The notes beneath the pieces are model-generated. The model did no database searches. It saw only the letters and a program-made list of their open reading frames with translations, and was not told the DNA's origin. A DNA stretch of 64,000 nucleotides. Origin: Paenibacillus nasutitermitis. GTDB lineage: Bacteria > Bacillota > Bacilli > Paenibacillales > Paenibacillaceae. The stretch lies in the NCBI RefSeq assembly GCF_014641075.1, contig NZ_BMHP01000002.1, forward strand, positions 62,001 to 126,000. The letters are read 5' to 3'. Below, one piece after another: positions 50,787 to 58,797 of this stretch. A program made the position numbers and the translations under genes. The stretch's first letter is position 1. Each line of letters opens with the position of its first letter.

Positions 50787-51800
50787 CTACTCAAACAAAT
50801 ATTGGCGTAATAGCCGTCCAAGCTTGTCCTCACAACGGTCAATCCATTGACAGACGAATGCGGCACGGGTAATTTGCTGTTCCCATACGGGGTAAGGATC
50901 CAGTCCCTGCGTGTAACGCCCGGCAAAATGAAGGAAGACATCCATCATTCTCAGCTTGATCAATTCGGGCAGCAGTTCAAGCTCCTCTTCCGAGAACTTC
51001 ATAGCTGTGCCGAATCCGCGGCAGAACAACATGATTTGGTTCAGTGAAGTCTCTTCGGTCACGCCAGGAAAATCTGCAAGCACCACTGCAAGCTCCATGA
51101 CCGCGGCATCCCGGGTACAAAATTCAAAATCAAGCAGACCTGATATCCTGTCCCCTTGTGCTAAAGCGTTAGTGAAACCGATGTCCCCATGAATCCATTG
51201 CTGCGGAAGGACAGCGAAGGACGGGTTCCGCTCTTTCAAACGCTGTCTCTGGTCGGCAAGGAAGTCAAGCTGCCGAAGGCGCCCCTCAAGCTCAGGGGAC
51301 TGGCAGGCCAAGTCTTCCATGATCACGTCTGTCATTGCGGCATGCGTCTGTTCACATTCATAATAGGGTTCAATCAGGGGTTGTACCGGAATTACGGTAT
51401 GCTTCAATGCCTTAACCAGAAGACCGGAAGCCCGGCCAAGCCCCTCCACATGCCGGCAGTTATTTGCAGTCGGGCGTTCGCCCTCAATATAATGATACAA
51501 GGCTCCCAGCTTCCCGTCAGCCGCCCTTGTCACCGTTTCATTGCTCAGATTGGGTACAGGCTGCGGAATAAGGTACGGCAGTCCCGCACCTTGCAGCTCC
51601 TGAAGTATTACATGCTCAATCTTCACGATATCCGAATCCCGGTGATTATCATATATCCGCAGCACGTATTTATCCACGCCGGCATACACCATCCGGGTGG
51701 TATTGTTCATGCCGCTCTCTTCCCGGACAGCCTGCCAATGCTTGCCGATGCCATATTGCTGAAGGATCTCTTCGATACGGTTACCAGACTCCGCAATCAC
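50787..51800 (-). CDS. APH-fold kinase (aminoglycoside/homoserine kinase-like)
   Basis: A 337-residue protein kinase-like small-molecule kinase. The catalytic loop is WIHGDIGFTN and the metal loop GLLDFEF, near residues 204 and 223; the ATP-binding lysine region VLRIYDNH is near 48. The family covers aminoglycoside phosphotransferases, choline, homoserine and fructosamine kinases, so the substrate is open. It starts at GTG with GGGAGGATG upstream and overlaps the MOSC gene stop by four bases, so the two are coupled. Confidence 0.82.
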   Translation of the reverse strand: MIAESGNRIEEILQQYGIGKHWQAVREESGMNNTTRMVYAGVDKYVLRIYDNHRDSDIVKIEHVILQELQGAGLPYLIPQPVPNLSNETVTRAADGKLGALYHYIEGERPTANNCRHVEGLGRASGLLVKALKHTVIPVQPLIEPYYECEQTHAAMTDVIMEDLACQSPELEGRLRQLDFLADQRQRLKERNPSFAVLPQQWIHGDIGFTNALAQGDRISGLLDFEFCTRDAAVMELAVVLADFPGVTEETSLNQIMLFCRGFGTAMKFSEEELELLPELIKLRMMDVFLHFAGRYTQGLDPYPVWEQQITRAAFVCQWIDRCEDKLGRLLRQYLFE

Positions 51801-52483
51801 GGGCGAACATCCTCCCTGCCTTCGTCAGCGGCTTGCGCATCAGCAAGCCTGCGGCTGATCATTTCCCGCCAGCTGACTGCTAGCTCCTCCAGGTCAAGCA
51901 GCTTCAGCATTCCTTCCGTTTCCTTTTTCCCCGTATACATAATGTGGTTTGCCTCGGCAACCGAAACCCCTTTTGGATGGAGGCTTGTCAGCAACAGGTC
52001 ATCGCCCTCCTTTACCGAACCCTCCTGCAGCACTCGCAAATAAAACCCGGTCAATCCCGTTTGCTGCACGTGGAGCGGCAGCTGCGGTTTATTGTGCTTC
52101 AGACCCAGCTTAAAGCAGGGTTGACGAGGCTGGCTTACCTGGACGATTGCACTGCCCACCTGCAGGATATCGCCAATGCATATCATTTGTTCGGTTATGT
52201 GCGAGACCGTGAAGTTCTCACCAAATGCGCCGGGAGCGACCTCTTCCCCCCACAGGTCCGACCAATAAGGAAAATGCTCGCTGGAATAGACGCAAACCGC
52301 CTTATCCTCACCCCCGTGATAAATCAGATCCGCCTGCCCGTCCCCGTCAAGACCCATTGGGCCAAGATGATGAGCTCTATTTGAAGGTTTTTTGAAAATT
52401 CCGGTCGTTATTTCCTTTGACCCGTGAAGAACGGTTACCGGCAATGCAATATTTAGCGAGACCAACTGTCCCAATACTTTCAT
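51797..52483 (-). CDS. MOSC-domain protein (YiiM-like)
   Basis: A 228-residue protein with the MOSC core: GLDGDGQADLIYHGG near residue 45 and GENFTV, IGDILQVG, VSQPRQPCFKLGLKH around 90-130, where the conserved cysteine (QPC) sits. It is the type of YiiM, which carries molybdenum cofactor and reduces hydroxylated bases such as 6-N-hydroxylaminopurine. Two following 3-alpha-type segments are also seen. The start at 52483 follows GAGGGAT. The next gene is a kinase-like gene translated in a coupled manner. Confidence 0.85.
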   Translation of the reverse strand: MKVLGQLVSLNIALPVTVLHGSKEITTGIFKKPSNRAHHLGPMGLDGDGQADLIYHGGEDKAVCVYSSEHFPYWSDLWGEEVAPGAFGENFTVSHITEQMICIGDILQVGSAIVQVSQPRQPCFKLGLKHNKPQLPLHVQQTGLTGFYLRVLQEGSVKEGDDLLLTSLHPKGVSVAEANHIMYTGKKETEGMLKLLDLEELAVSWREMISRRLADAQAADEGREDVRP

Positions 52484-52645
52484 AACTATCCCTCGATCCT
52501 CATGTTCTCCCAAAATTATAAGGTGACCGAAGATAGATGGCAATCCCGTTTTTATTAATAATATTAATCTTTTACTTCATTAATTACTTACAGGCCTTTT
52601 GATATTCAACCACTCTATATCAAATTAGGACTGTCGAAAGCGATC

Positions 52646-54376
52646 TTATTGTGTTGTTTTGTGCGCTTCCCCGGGAAATGAACCGGCTCCCTGGTTTATT
52701 TTCTGGGGAAATCTTCTTTCGATTCTTATCATTTCTTCTATCGTTTTACGCTGGATTCGCAATGGTCCATGGTGAGCATCCTTCCATGCATTCGGTCGCT
52801 TGTGGTAAAGCTCAATGGCTGCAAGCAGAATAACTGCAATAGAAACCACAAGGAGCTGGATGAATCCACTCAGGAAATACAAGGTCATACATGCTGAAGA
52901 TACGAGCCATATGACGGCGATCCAATCCATCACTACCTCTATGCGGCCCAGCTGCCAGGCCTGATCAACCGCGGAAAATACGGATTTTCGGCGGCCATGC
53001 AGCTTGAGGAAGATGGGAATCGAATAAGACAGATGCAGAGCAATCAGACTCGTTCCCACTAGCTGAACAAGCCTATCATTTGTCAGGCCCGATCCATTCC
53101 CGCCGATTACGACCGCAATAGCTGCAGCCAATCCCGCTGCGGCCACGACCCATAACGCGTTGACTGGAGCGCAGGATCGTTCGGAGACAATAGCCAGCCT
53201 CCCCGACCAAGGAACAGCGCCATCGCGGGACAAGGCAAATAATGTGCGCACACAGGCCGTCATCGACCCCAGGCCGCTGCCCCAACCAAACAGAATGAAA
53301 ACAGGCACAATCACGGCGTTCGCTGGTCCTCCCAAGCCTTCAGCAAGCACCCCCATCCAGTTTGCCATGTTGTTGTAAAGTGGAAATTCAGTGGTCCCCA
53401 CTGGGAATTGCAGCAGCAGCATCGCAAATAATACGAAGCCGAAAATAAAGGTATAGACGATGGATAAAAACATAGCCCACGGAATATTGGCCCGCGGATC
53501 ATGAGTCTCCTCAGCCACATAAGCGGCCGAATCAGCACCCAGGAACATCCGCTGAAGAAGCAGCATGCCCAGCAGAAGGACCGGTTCATTGCCTGAAACG
53601 GCGCCTGTCCCGGATGAGGAGCCCAGTGCAAACCCGTAAATCAGCTCCAGCGGATATGCGCTGGGCCAGGCAAGCGCAGCAAGCCCCGCCACAATCGCCA
53701 CTACACTGAGCGCCTGCAGCCACGCAGCTGCTCTGAACAATCGCCCAAGTCTGCCCGCTCCTCCTAATCCGGCATACACTTGTGTAAGAAACAGGAAAAG
53801 GATTAACAAGCAGACTGTTCCTATTCTTGACTCATACCCGAGCTTTGTTTCGATCAGCCGGCTTACCCACTCTGCGCATACGATGTTCATGGTAATAATC
53901 ATCAGTAGATTTCCGGCTATATGCAGCCAGCCCGTCAGAAGGCCCAGGCGGCGTCCCCCTGCCGCTCTTGCCCAATGGTAGCAGCCTCCAGCGGTCGGTA
54001 TGGAAGATGCGAATGAGGCCAGCGAACAGGCTGTAATGATACCAAACAAGGCAAGAATGGGAAAGCCAAAACCGACCACAGCAGGCCCGCCGACTGATAT
54101 TGCGGGGCCGAGCAGAAAGACCGCTGCCCCGATAACGGAAAGCGTGGAGAAGGAAATGCCGAATGCCGCAAAACCGCTCATACGCCTCGTCAATTGCTGG
54201 GCTAAGCCCAGTTGGTTCAATTCATGTTTATCCTGCATGAAACGGACATAGCCCGTATGCCGGGTAAAGGGCTGCTTAAGCGGGTCGGAATAGCCTCGGT
54301 TCGCTCGAATGCCAAGATACAGAGCAATTACGCAAACGATCACGAATAACAGAAGACCCAGAGCCATGATTAACAA
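52646..54376 (-). CDS. APC-family amino acid permease
   Basis: A 576-residue permease with about twelve to thirteen hydrophobic segments. The first helix (residues 2-22) is separated by a hydrophilic stretch from the standard APC core, which begins FAAFGISFSTLSVIG (helix 1 with the GxG-like break). Later blocks such as EETHDPRANIPWAM are conserved in the family of amino acid and GABA permeases. Substrate unknown. The start is TTG 54376 with GGGGGTG five bases before; ATG three codons in is a weaker choice. It overlaps nothing and ends 100 bases from the MOSC gene. Confidence 0.85.
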   Translation of the reverse strand: MLIMALGLLLFVIVCVIALYLGIRANRGYSDPLKQPFTRHTGYVRFMQDKHELNQLGLAQQLTRRMSGFAAFGISFSTLSVIGAAVFLLGPAISVGGPAVVGFGFPILALFGIITACSLASFASSIPTAGGCYHWARAAGGRRLGLLTGWLHIAGNLLMIITMNIVCAEWVSRLIETKLGYESRIGTVCLLILFLFLTQVYAGLGGAGRLGRLFRAAAWLQALSVVAIVAGLAALAWPSAYPLELIYGFALGSSSGTGAVSGNEPVLLLGMLLLQRMFLGADSAAYVAEETHDPRANIPWAMFLSIVYTFIFGFVLFAMLLLQFPVGTTEFPLYNNMANWMGVLAEGLGGPANAVIVPVFILFGWGSGLGSMTACVRTLFALSRDGAVPWSGRLAIVSERSCAPVNALWVVAAAGLAAAIAVVIGGNGSGLTNDRLVQLVGTSLIALHLSYSIPIFLKLHGRRKSVFSAVDQAWQLGRIEVVMDWIAVIWLVSSACMTLYFLSGFIQLLVVSIAVILLAAIELYHKRPNAWKDAHHGPLRIQRKTIEEMIRIERRFPQKINQGAGSFPGEAHKTTQ

Positions 54377-54544
54377 TGCTTCACCCCCATACTTGACTGT
54401 ATGAGGGTATCTTGCAAATCAGCACAGCGAAGAACACGTCTGCTTTATGATTCTAATCGGGCAGGTGGAATTGCTTGGCGCTCCCGCCACTCAGACAAAT
54501 CTGCGACCATGAAAAATCAAGAACAATGGGGAATGGTCTCTACG

Positions 54545-54597
54545 AAACAAAAAGACGTCCTTCAACCCCGACAGCGCGGAATTAAAAGTCGTCTTTA
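54545..54597 (-). terminator. Terminator of the Spo0F-like receiver gene
   Basis: AAAGACG/CGTCTTT outer stem plus a long inner stem with G-U pairs, followed by T-rich sequence (54545-54553) on the minus strand. It ends the transcript of the 54663-55262 gene. Confidence 0.75.
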
Positions 54598-54662
54598 TCA
54601 CTTATGCTTCTCGTCCAAAACATAAATCTATTTTCTAACTCTGGCGTCAACGGCAGAGCCTA

Positions 54663-55262
54663 TCAACTTCCTATTTTCTCCAGTTTGGTACGGGCTGGGC
54701 CCTGAAGCTCAGTCATCACAAACTGTTTGACGTGCTCAATATCAAACGGCTTTGTAAAAAAGTTCAGTACGCCTAACTGCTTGGCCGTATCTATTTTGTC
54801 AGGATCACCATAAGCCGTTATCATCGCCACTTTTATATCCCTGTCAAATTTGCGGATTTCCACCAAAGCCTCGATCCCGTCCATATCCGGCATTTTCAGA
54901 TCCAACAATATAAAATCTATGGGATAGCGCTGCACCTGCTCAATGGCCATCCTCCCATGGGGCGCTTCATAAACCGTATACCCTTCCAGCTCAAACAACT
55001 CCCTTAGCAGCCTTCTTATGGCTGACTGGTCGTCAACAATAAGAATGCTGTAGGGGAGTGTGCCTGGTGTAGGGGGCAGCCACTCCTGCTCAGCCACCGG
55101 TTCCGTGGAATCGAAAGGCGAACTGGATCCAAGCGGATTAACCCCTCCGGTCTGAATGGGTTCAAAAACAGGATGTCGGCTCCGTTGCTTATTCCATTGG
55201 CGCATGCCGAAAGCAATAAGAGCTGCCGCTGCAGGCAGCAATAAGATCAAATAAATCATCAT
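54663..55262 (-). CDS. Membrane-anchored Spo0F-like receiver
   Basis: A 199-residue protein with an N-terminal membrane helix (about 3-20), a basic turn, a flexible linker to residue 70 and a single receiver domain. The receiver (ILIVDDQSAIRRLL, ILLDLKMPDMDGIEAL, AMITAYGDPD, FFTKPFDI) closely follows Spo0F of Bacillus subtilis as I recall it, with phospho-acceptor Asp at about 121, acidic pair 77-78, Thr/Lys switch at 149 and 171. There is no output domain. Spo0F relays phosphate to Spo0B in the sporulation phosphorelay; a membrane-tethered version is unusual. GAGGAG precedes ATGATG. Confidence 0.85.
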   Translation of the reverse strand: MMIYLILLLPAAAALIAFGMRQWNKQRSRHPVFEPIQTGGVNPLGSSSPFDSTEPVAEQEWLPPTPGTLPYSILIVDDQSAIRRLLRELFELEGYTVYEAPHGRMAIEQVQRYPIDFILLDLKMPDMDGIEALVEIRKFDRDIKVAMITAYGDPDKIDTAKQLGVLNFFTKPFDIEHVKQFVMTELQGPARTKLEKIGS

Positions 55263-55341
55263 GAACTCCTCGTATTAACGTCTCTCCTAACTATTTTCGA
55301 CATTTATTGCACAAAACCTGCCATCGGCGGAAAAAGATTGT

Positions 55342-55953
55342 TCAATCATTTACATCCATCGGCGCCAGAGGCCCGGCCGGATTAATAATATCGCTTAAAT
55401 CATAGACCGAAATCGGAAAATACGGAAATCCGTAAGCGTAAGGCGTCAGCTCATACAACGAAAAATAAATGACGAGCGCCCGGTCAGCAATATAAAAAGG
55501 CTGGTCAGGACGGATGGATACAAAGGGCTCCAGCGTATCGATCTGCCGCTCTGCGATTTGCGCGGCAATCAGCGCCGACAATCTTTTGATGTAGGCGCTT
55601 CCCGGTTTGAACAAATCCGCCAAGGAATAGGATCTTCCTGTCTTGACGTCAAAGGTTAGCGACTGCTGCAGCGTTAAGCCATGCGCGCCTCCCGTAAAGG
55701 CGTAATTAAACAGCGACAGGCTGAGCACGTTTTTCTCGTTTGTTTTGATTTCGAAGTAACCTAACATTTCCGAACGCGGATCCTCCAGCGATCCTTGATC
55801 CGCAACGAGGCCGCGGACGGCACGACGGATGGATTCATTCATCGTATTTCGAGCGGATGCATGTTGTACGCCGCTAATGACGGGGACCCACAATTCCGCT
55901 TTAGGGAAGGTTACACGGGATGCGTGGATAACAGCCGGGAATTGAAATGCCAT
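55342..55953 (-). CDS. DUF3298 (RsiV/PdaC-like) protein
   Basis: A 203-residue protein of the DUF3298/DUF4163 fold seen in RsiV and PdaC. The signature YAFTGGAHGLTLQQSLTFDVKTGRSYSLADLFKPGS occupies about residues 80-115 and PFYIADRALVIYFSLYELTPYAYGFP about 150-175. RsiV uses this fold to bind lysozyme. There is no signal peptide in this one, so its place and ligand are unclear. AGGTG precedes the ATG. It is followed by the receiver gene after about 80 bases. Confidence 0.8.
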   Translation of the reverse strand: MAFQFPAVIHASRVTFPKAELWVPVISGVQHASARNTMNESIRRAVRGLVADQGSLEDPRSEMLGYFEIKTNEKNVLSLSLFNYAFTGGAHGLTLQQSLTFDVKTGRSYSLADLFKPGSAYIKRLSALIAAQIAERQIDTLEPFVSIRPDQPFYIADRALVIYFSLYELTPYAYGFPYFPISVYDLSDIINPAGPLAPMDVND

Positions 55954-56038
55954 ATGGACACCTGCCTATTCGGGTTGATGTTCCATTATATGCGCAGACC
56001 AAGCTTCCCTTGCTATTTCCATTTCTAACGGGAAAAGG

Positions 56039-56551
56039 CTATCTGGTCCCAAGCTCCCGTTTCATCTCATGCCACTGGATGCCCCCGTGCCGCGAGGATG
56101 AAAGCCTGACATATTCAAAGCCCACCCGTTCGTAAAAGGAAATCAGATGAGCCTCGCACATCAGGATTATGCTTGCAAGACGGTCCTCTTCAGCCTGTCT
56201 GACAAGCGCTTCCACAAGCTCCGTGCCTATGCCCCCGCGCCTGCTTTCGGAATCGACCGCGACGGATAATACGCATAAATGAATGCCCTCAGGGTCGGTG
56301 CCGGTATCTCCTTTAACCGACTCTTCACCGCTGTCAGGGGATGAAGTCCGTACGCCGCAGGCCAAACCGACAAGTGCCGAATTCTCCCAGGCAGACAGAA
56401 AATAGGATGGGAAATACCGCTGCCGATATATAAACGCTTCGCAGGTAGCCGCAGCCTCATGCGGATAACACGAAAGCTCAAGCCGATAGGCGGCTTCCAG
56501 CTCCGAATAAGCAATCGGACGGATAATACGAACAGGGTGGTCCGGTCTCAT
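56039..56551 (-). CDS. GNAT acetyltransferase
   Basis: A 170-residue N-acetyltransferase with the acetyl-CoA motif SVAVDSESRRGGIGTELVEAL and a C-terminal ISFYERVGFE block, resembling small aminoalkyl (AANAT-like) acetyltransferases. A charged insertion (SSPDSGEESVKGDTGTDPEG, about residues 70-90) is present. The ATG at 56551 overlaps the stop of the upstream ABC ATPase in an ATGA arrangement, so the two are coupled. A frame reaching 56701 is a shadow of that gene. Substrate unknown. Confidence 0.82.
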   Translation of the reverse strand: MRPDHPVRIIRPIAYSELEAAYRLELSCYPHEAAATCEAFIYRQRYFPSYFLSAWENSALVGLACGVRTSSPDSGEESVKGDTGTDPEGIHLCVLSVAVDSESRRGGIGTELVEALVRQAEEDRLASIILMCEAHLISFYERVGFEYVRLSSSRHGGIQWHEMKRELGTR

Positions 56552-57273
56552 ATCAACTGTTTTTCCCGCTCGGTCAGTCTTCTCCCCTTCACATCCAGTA
56601 CAAGCTCTCCGCCGCTCAGGCCCAGTATCCGGTCTGCGAAGCGCTCCGCCCAATCTCCCTGGTGCATAACTGCAATGACGGATATCCCTTGAATTTTGCA
56701 CATCCGCTTCAAATCCGATAGGACCTGCTCAGCGGCATGGGGATCAAGACCGGAAACCGGTTCATCGGCCAGCAGGGTCTGTGCTCCGTGGACAAGCGCC
56801 CTTGCGATGGCGATCCGCTGTTTCTCCCCACCACTGAGCTTATCACCTTTCTGTTTTGCCTTGTCTAGCAGACCCACCTTCTCGATCATATCCATCGCGC
56901 CCATATAATCGTCATTGCGGACCATTCCGGTAACCCTCCGCCAGATGGGAGTCTGGTAAGCGGACCCGATAAGCACATTTTTCAATGCCGTCCTGTTCGG
57001 ATACAGCGTCGGCTTCTCTTCCAGATAGGCCATTTCACGGCGCACTTTCATCTTTCCTGCAAAACCCTTTTCCAGAATATTAACGCCATCTACCATATAC
57101 GTGCCGCTGGTCCATTTCTCACGCAGGGCCAAACATTTCAGCAGCATGGATTTGCCACTGCCGCTTGCCCCCTTGACCGCTACGAATTCGCCGGGCTGAA
57201 TTTCAAAGCTGATACCCGAGAGAACCTGCGGGCCGCCTGGTATTTGCTTCGTCAATTGAGATACTCTAATCAT
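56548..57273 (-). CDS. ABC transporter ATP-binding protein, no permease nearby
   Basis: A 241-residue ATPase, with Walker A GASGSGKSM, signature KLSGGEKQRIAIA, Walker B TLLADEPVSGLDP and H-loop AVMHQGD. It resembles PhnC- and LolD-type ATPases. No permease or binding protein is adjacent; the next gene is a coupled acetyltransferase. The start is ATG 57273 behind AAAAGGAG. The reading frame is open for about 750 bases further upstream, but that part lies over two plus-strand genes and has no ribosome site. A LexA-type box is about 80 bases upstream. Confidence 0.88.
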   Translation of the reverse strand: MIRVSQLTKQIPGGPQVLSGISFEIQPGEFVAVKGASGSGKSMLLKCLALREKWTSGTYMVDGVNILEKGFAGKMKVRREMAYLEEKPTLYPNRTALKNVLIGSAYQTPIWRRVTGMVRNDDYMGAMDMIEKVGLLDKAKQKGDKLSGGEKQRIAIARALVHGAQTLLADEPVSGLDPHAAEQVLSDLKRMCKIQGISVIAVMHQGDWAERFADRILGLSGGELVLDVKGRRLTEREKQLI

Positions 57274-57349
57274 GAATGGCGCTCCTTTTCCAAGTAACGA
57301 TATGCAGTCTATCAATCTAGTGTACGGGAAACAAAAAATAGTTTCCATC

Positions 57350-57363
57350 CGAACAAATGTTTG
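57350..57363. promoter_or_regulatory. LexA (SOS) box 1 of the 73-residue gene
   Basis: CGAACAAATGTTTG fits the Bacillus LexA consensus CGAACRNRYGTTYG at every position. It lies between the -35-like TTTCCA (57342-57347) and the perfect -10 TATAAT (57365-57370) of the plus-strand gene, where a repressor would block polymerase. Confidence 0.82.
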
Positions 57364-57378
57364 GTATAATAAAAACAG

Positions 57379-57390
57379 GAACACTTGTTC
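57379..57390. promoter_or_regulatory. LexA-like box 2 of the 73-residue gene
   Basis: GAACACTTGTTC has the full GAAC-N4-GTTC core but lacks the outer C and G. It lies near the expected transcription start, 29 bases from box 1. Confidence 0.6.
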
Positions 57391-57420
57391 TAATCTTGTT
57401 TCCCAAGGAGGCTGATCATC

Positions 57421-57642
57421 ATGAACAACTGCGAAAATTATCGATTTATTGAAAGGTACCGCCCATACCGCGATTTGACTTTCAAATTTTATTCCAATGG
57501 CTCTCTCACCATTATCGATAACACTGCAGAGGAGGTGATCACGCCACGGGAACTCAAGGGAGAGAGTTATGACTTCTACGTTCGCAAGCGGCTGGCTTTT
57601 ATCAAGCAGGATCTTCGCACCAAACTGCAGAAGTTTGCGTAA
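57421..57642 (+). CDS. SOS-regulated small protein, 73 residues
   Basis: I do not recognise this protein. It has no membrane helix or signal peptide, is basic at the C-terminus and looks alpha/beta (YRDLTFKFYSNGSLTIIDN then a helix RKRLAFIKQDLRTKLQKF). CAAGGAGG is about eight bases before the ATG. The promoter has a perfect TATAAT and two LexA-type boxes, so it should be tightly repressed and induced by DNA damage. Its lack of a membrane segment separates it from the division inhibitors YneA and SosA. The role may be an anti-replication, nuclease or cell-cycle function, but this is inference. Confidence 0.75.
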   Translation: MNNCENYRFIERYRPYRDLTFKFYSNGSLTIIDNTAEEVITPRELKGESYDFYVRKRLAFIKQDLRTKLQKFA

Positions 57643-57822
57643 TTTACAGATCCTTCTCTGCCCGGCTGGCGGACATACCATCCGCCAAATGCATTCCATA
57701 TCCGGCTTTCGGTCTGTTAAGTATTTGTAACCGCGTTCACTTATATTCAATTTGACGGCGAATCCCCATATACGGTAGATTGAATTTACTGCCGAATCAT
57801 ATGGAGAAGGAGCCTGGCTTTG

Positions 57823-58575
57823 ATGAAGCAACAACTTTTGTTTGATCTTGATGATACACTGATCCATTGCAATCGCTATTTCTATCTCGTCATCGACCAG
57901 TTTGCCGCTGCAATGACAACCTGGTTTCGCGGCTATAGCATATCTAATGAACGCATCCGGAGCAAGCAGACGGAAATCGATATCGCCCGCGTTCAAGCTC
58001 TTGGATTCAAGAGTGAGCATTTTCCTCAATCCTTAGTCGACACTTACCGTTATTTTTCGGAATTAACGGGAAGAGCCCGTTCTGTAATAGAAGAGGATCA
58101 GCTGTGGAAGCTTGGGCGAAGCGTTTATGAGCAAGTAGTGGAGCCCTATCCGTTCATGGAAGAAACGTTGGATGCTCTTGCAACGAGCGGGCATGAGCTG
58201 CATCTGTATACCGGGGGCGAGATCCTTATCCAGGAACGCAAGATTCGCCAGCTGCAGCTTGAGCGCTACTTTGATACTCGTATCTATGTCCGTTCGCACA
58301 AGAACATGGATGCGATGGAGAGTATCTTAAGCGAAGGGCGTTTCGATCGTGACTCGACCTGGATGATTGGCAATTCCATGCGGACCGATGTGATCCCAGC
58401 TCTTACCTCCGGTATTCACGCCATTCATATGAAAAGTGAATCGGAATGGATTTATAATGTAGTTGGTATGGATGTGGAACCTAAGGGCGCATTTTTTACC
58501 CTGCACCAGTTATGTGACGTACCTGATAAAATTCACGGCTATGTCCAGCAGCGGGGAGACACGGCTGCTCCCTGA
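57823..58575 (+). CDS. HAD-superfamily hydrolase
   Basis: A 250-residue phosphatase of the HAD fold with motif I FDLDDTL (nucleophile Asp 8, acid Asp 10), motif II YTGG (near 128) and motif IV GNSMRTDVIPAL (near 187). A cap domain of mainly helices lies between. It is the YjjG/putative-phosphatase type with unknown substrate. AAGGAG lies about ten bases before the ATG at 57823. It follows the SOS-type small gene on the same strand by about 180 bases; a GGCGGA/TCCGCC hairpin (57669-57687) between them may separate the transcripts. Confidence 0.88.
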   Translation: MKQQLLFDLDDTLIHCNRYFYLVIDQFAAAMTTWFRGYSISNERIRSKQTEIDIARVQALGFKSEHFPQSLVDTYRYFSELTGRARSVIEEDQLWKLGRSVYEQVVEPYPFMEETLDALATSGHELHLYTGGEILIQERKIRQLQLERYFDTRIYVRSHKNMDAMESILSEGRFDRDSTWMIGNSMRTDVIPALTSGIHAIHMKSESEWIYNVVGMDVEPKGAFFTLHQLCDVPDKIHGYVQQRGDTAAP

Positions 58576-58617
58576 TGCATCGGGATGCGGTCATTGTGCA
58601 ACCTGCAATCAATCCAA

Positions 58618-58665
58618 ATAGGCTCGCCTTACCCTTGAATCTCATCACGCAGGGTAGGCAAGCCT
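58618..58665. terminator. Strong hairpin between hydrolase and topB
   Basis: TAGGCT...ACCCT (58618-58635) pairs with AGGGT...AGCCTA (58651-58665) with one or two mismatches. It lies after both convergent genes and probably ends one or both transcripts, though no long T-run follows. Confidence 0.5.
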
Positions 58666-58797
58666 AATTCTGTTGGTACAGGAAGCACCTCTGTATTGCG
58701 TTCTGATCCCCAATTTGTTGACTCCTGCCCCATACTTACATCTATGGAGTACTGCGGGCTCATAAAACAACTATTCTGAACGGCTAACAGATAACCC

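Noticed and set aside
54401..54625. 74-codon plus-strand frame in the gap before the receiver gene
   Set aside because: No ribosome site, basic random-like composition, and it covers a minus-strand terminator.
57274..58029. Open frame extending the ABC ATPase upstream on the minus strand by about 250 codons
   Set aside because: It lies over two well-supported plus-strand genes, has no ribosome site and no family features; the ATPase starts cleanly at 57273.
58629..58763. 44-codon minus-strand frame after topB (MSPQYSIDVSMG...)
   Set aside because: Composition looks plausible but there is no ribosome site and its end overlaps the hairpin at 58618-58665; left out without comparative support.
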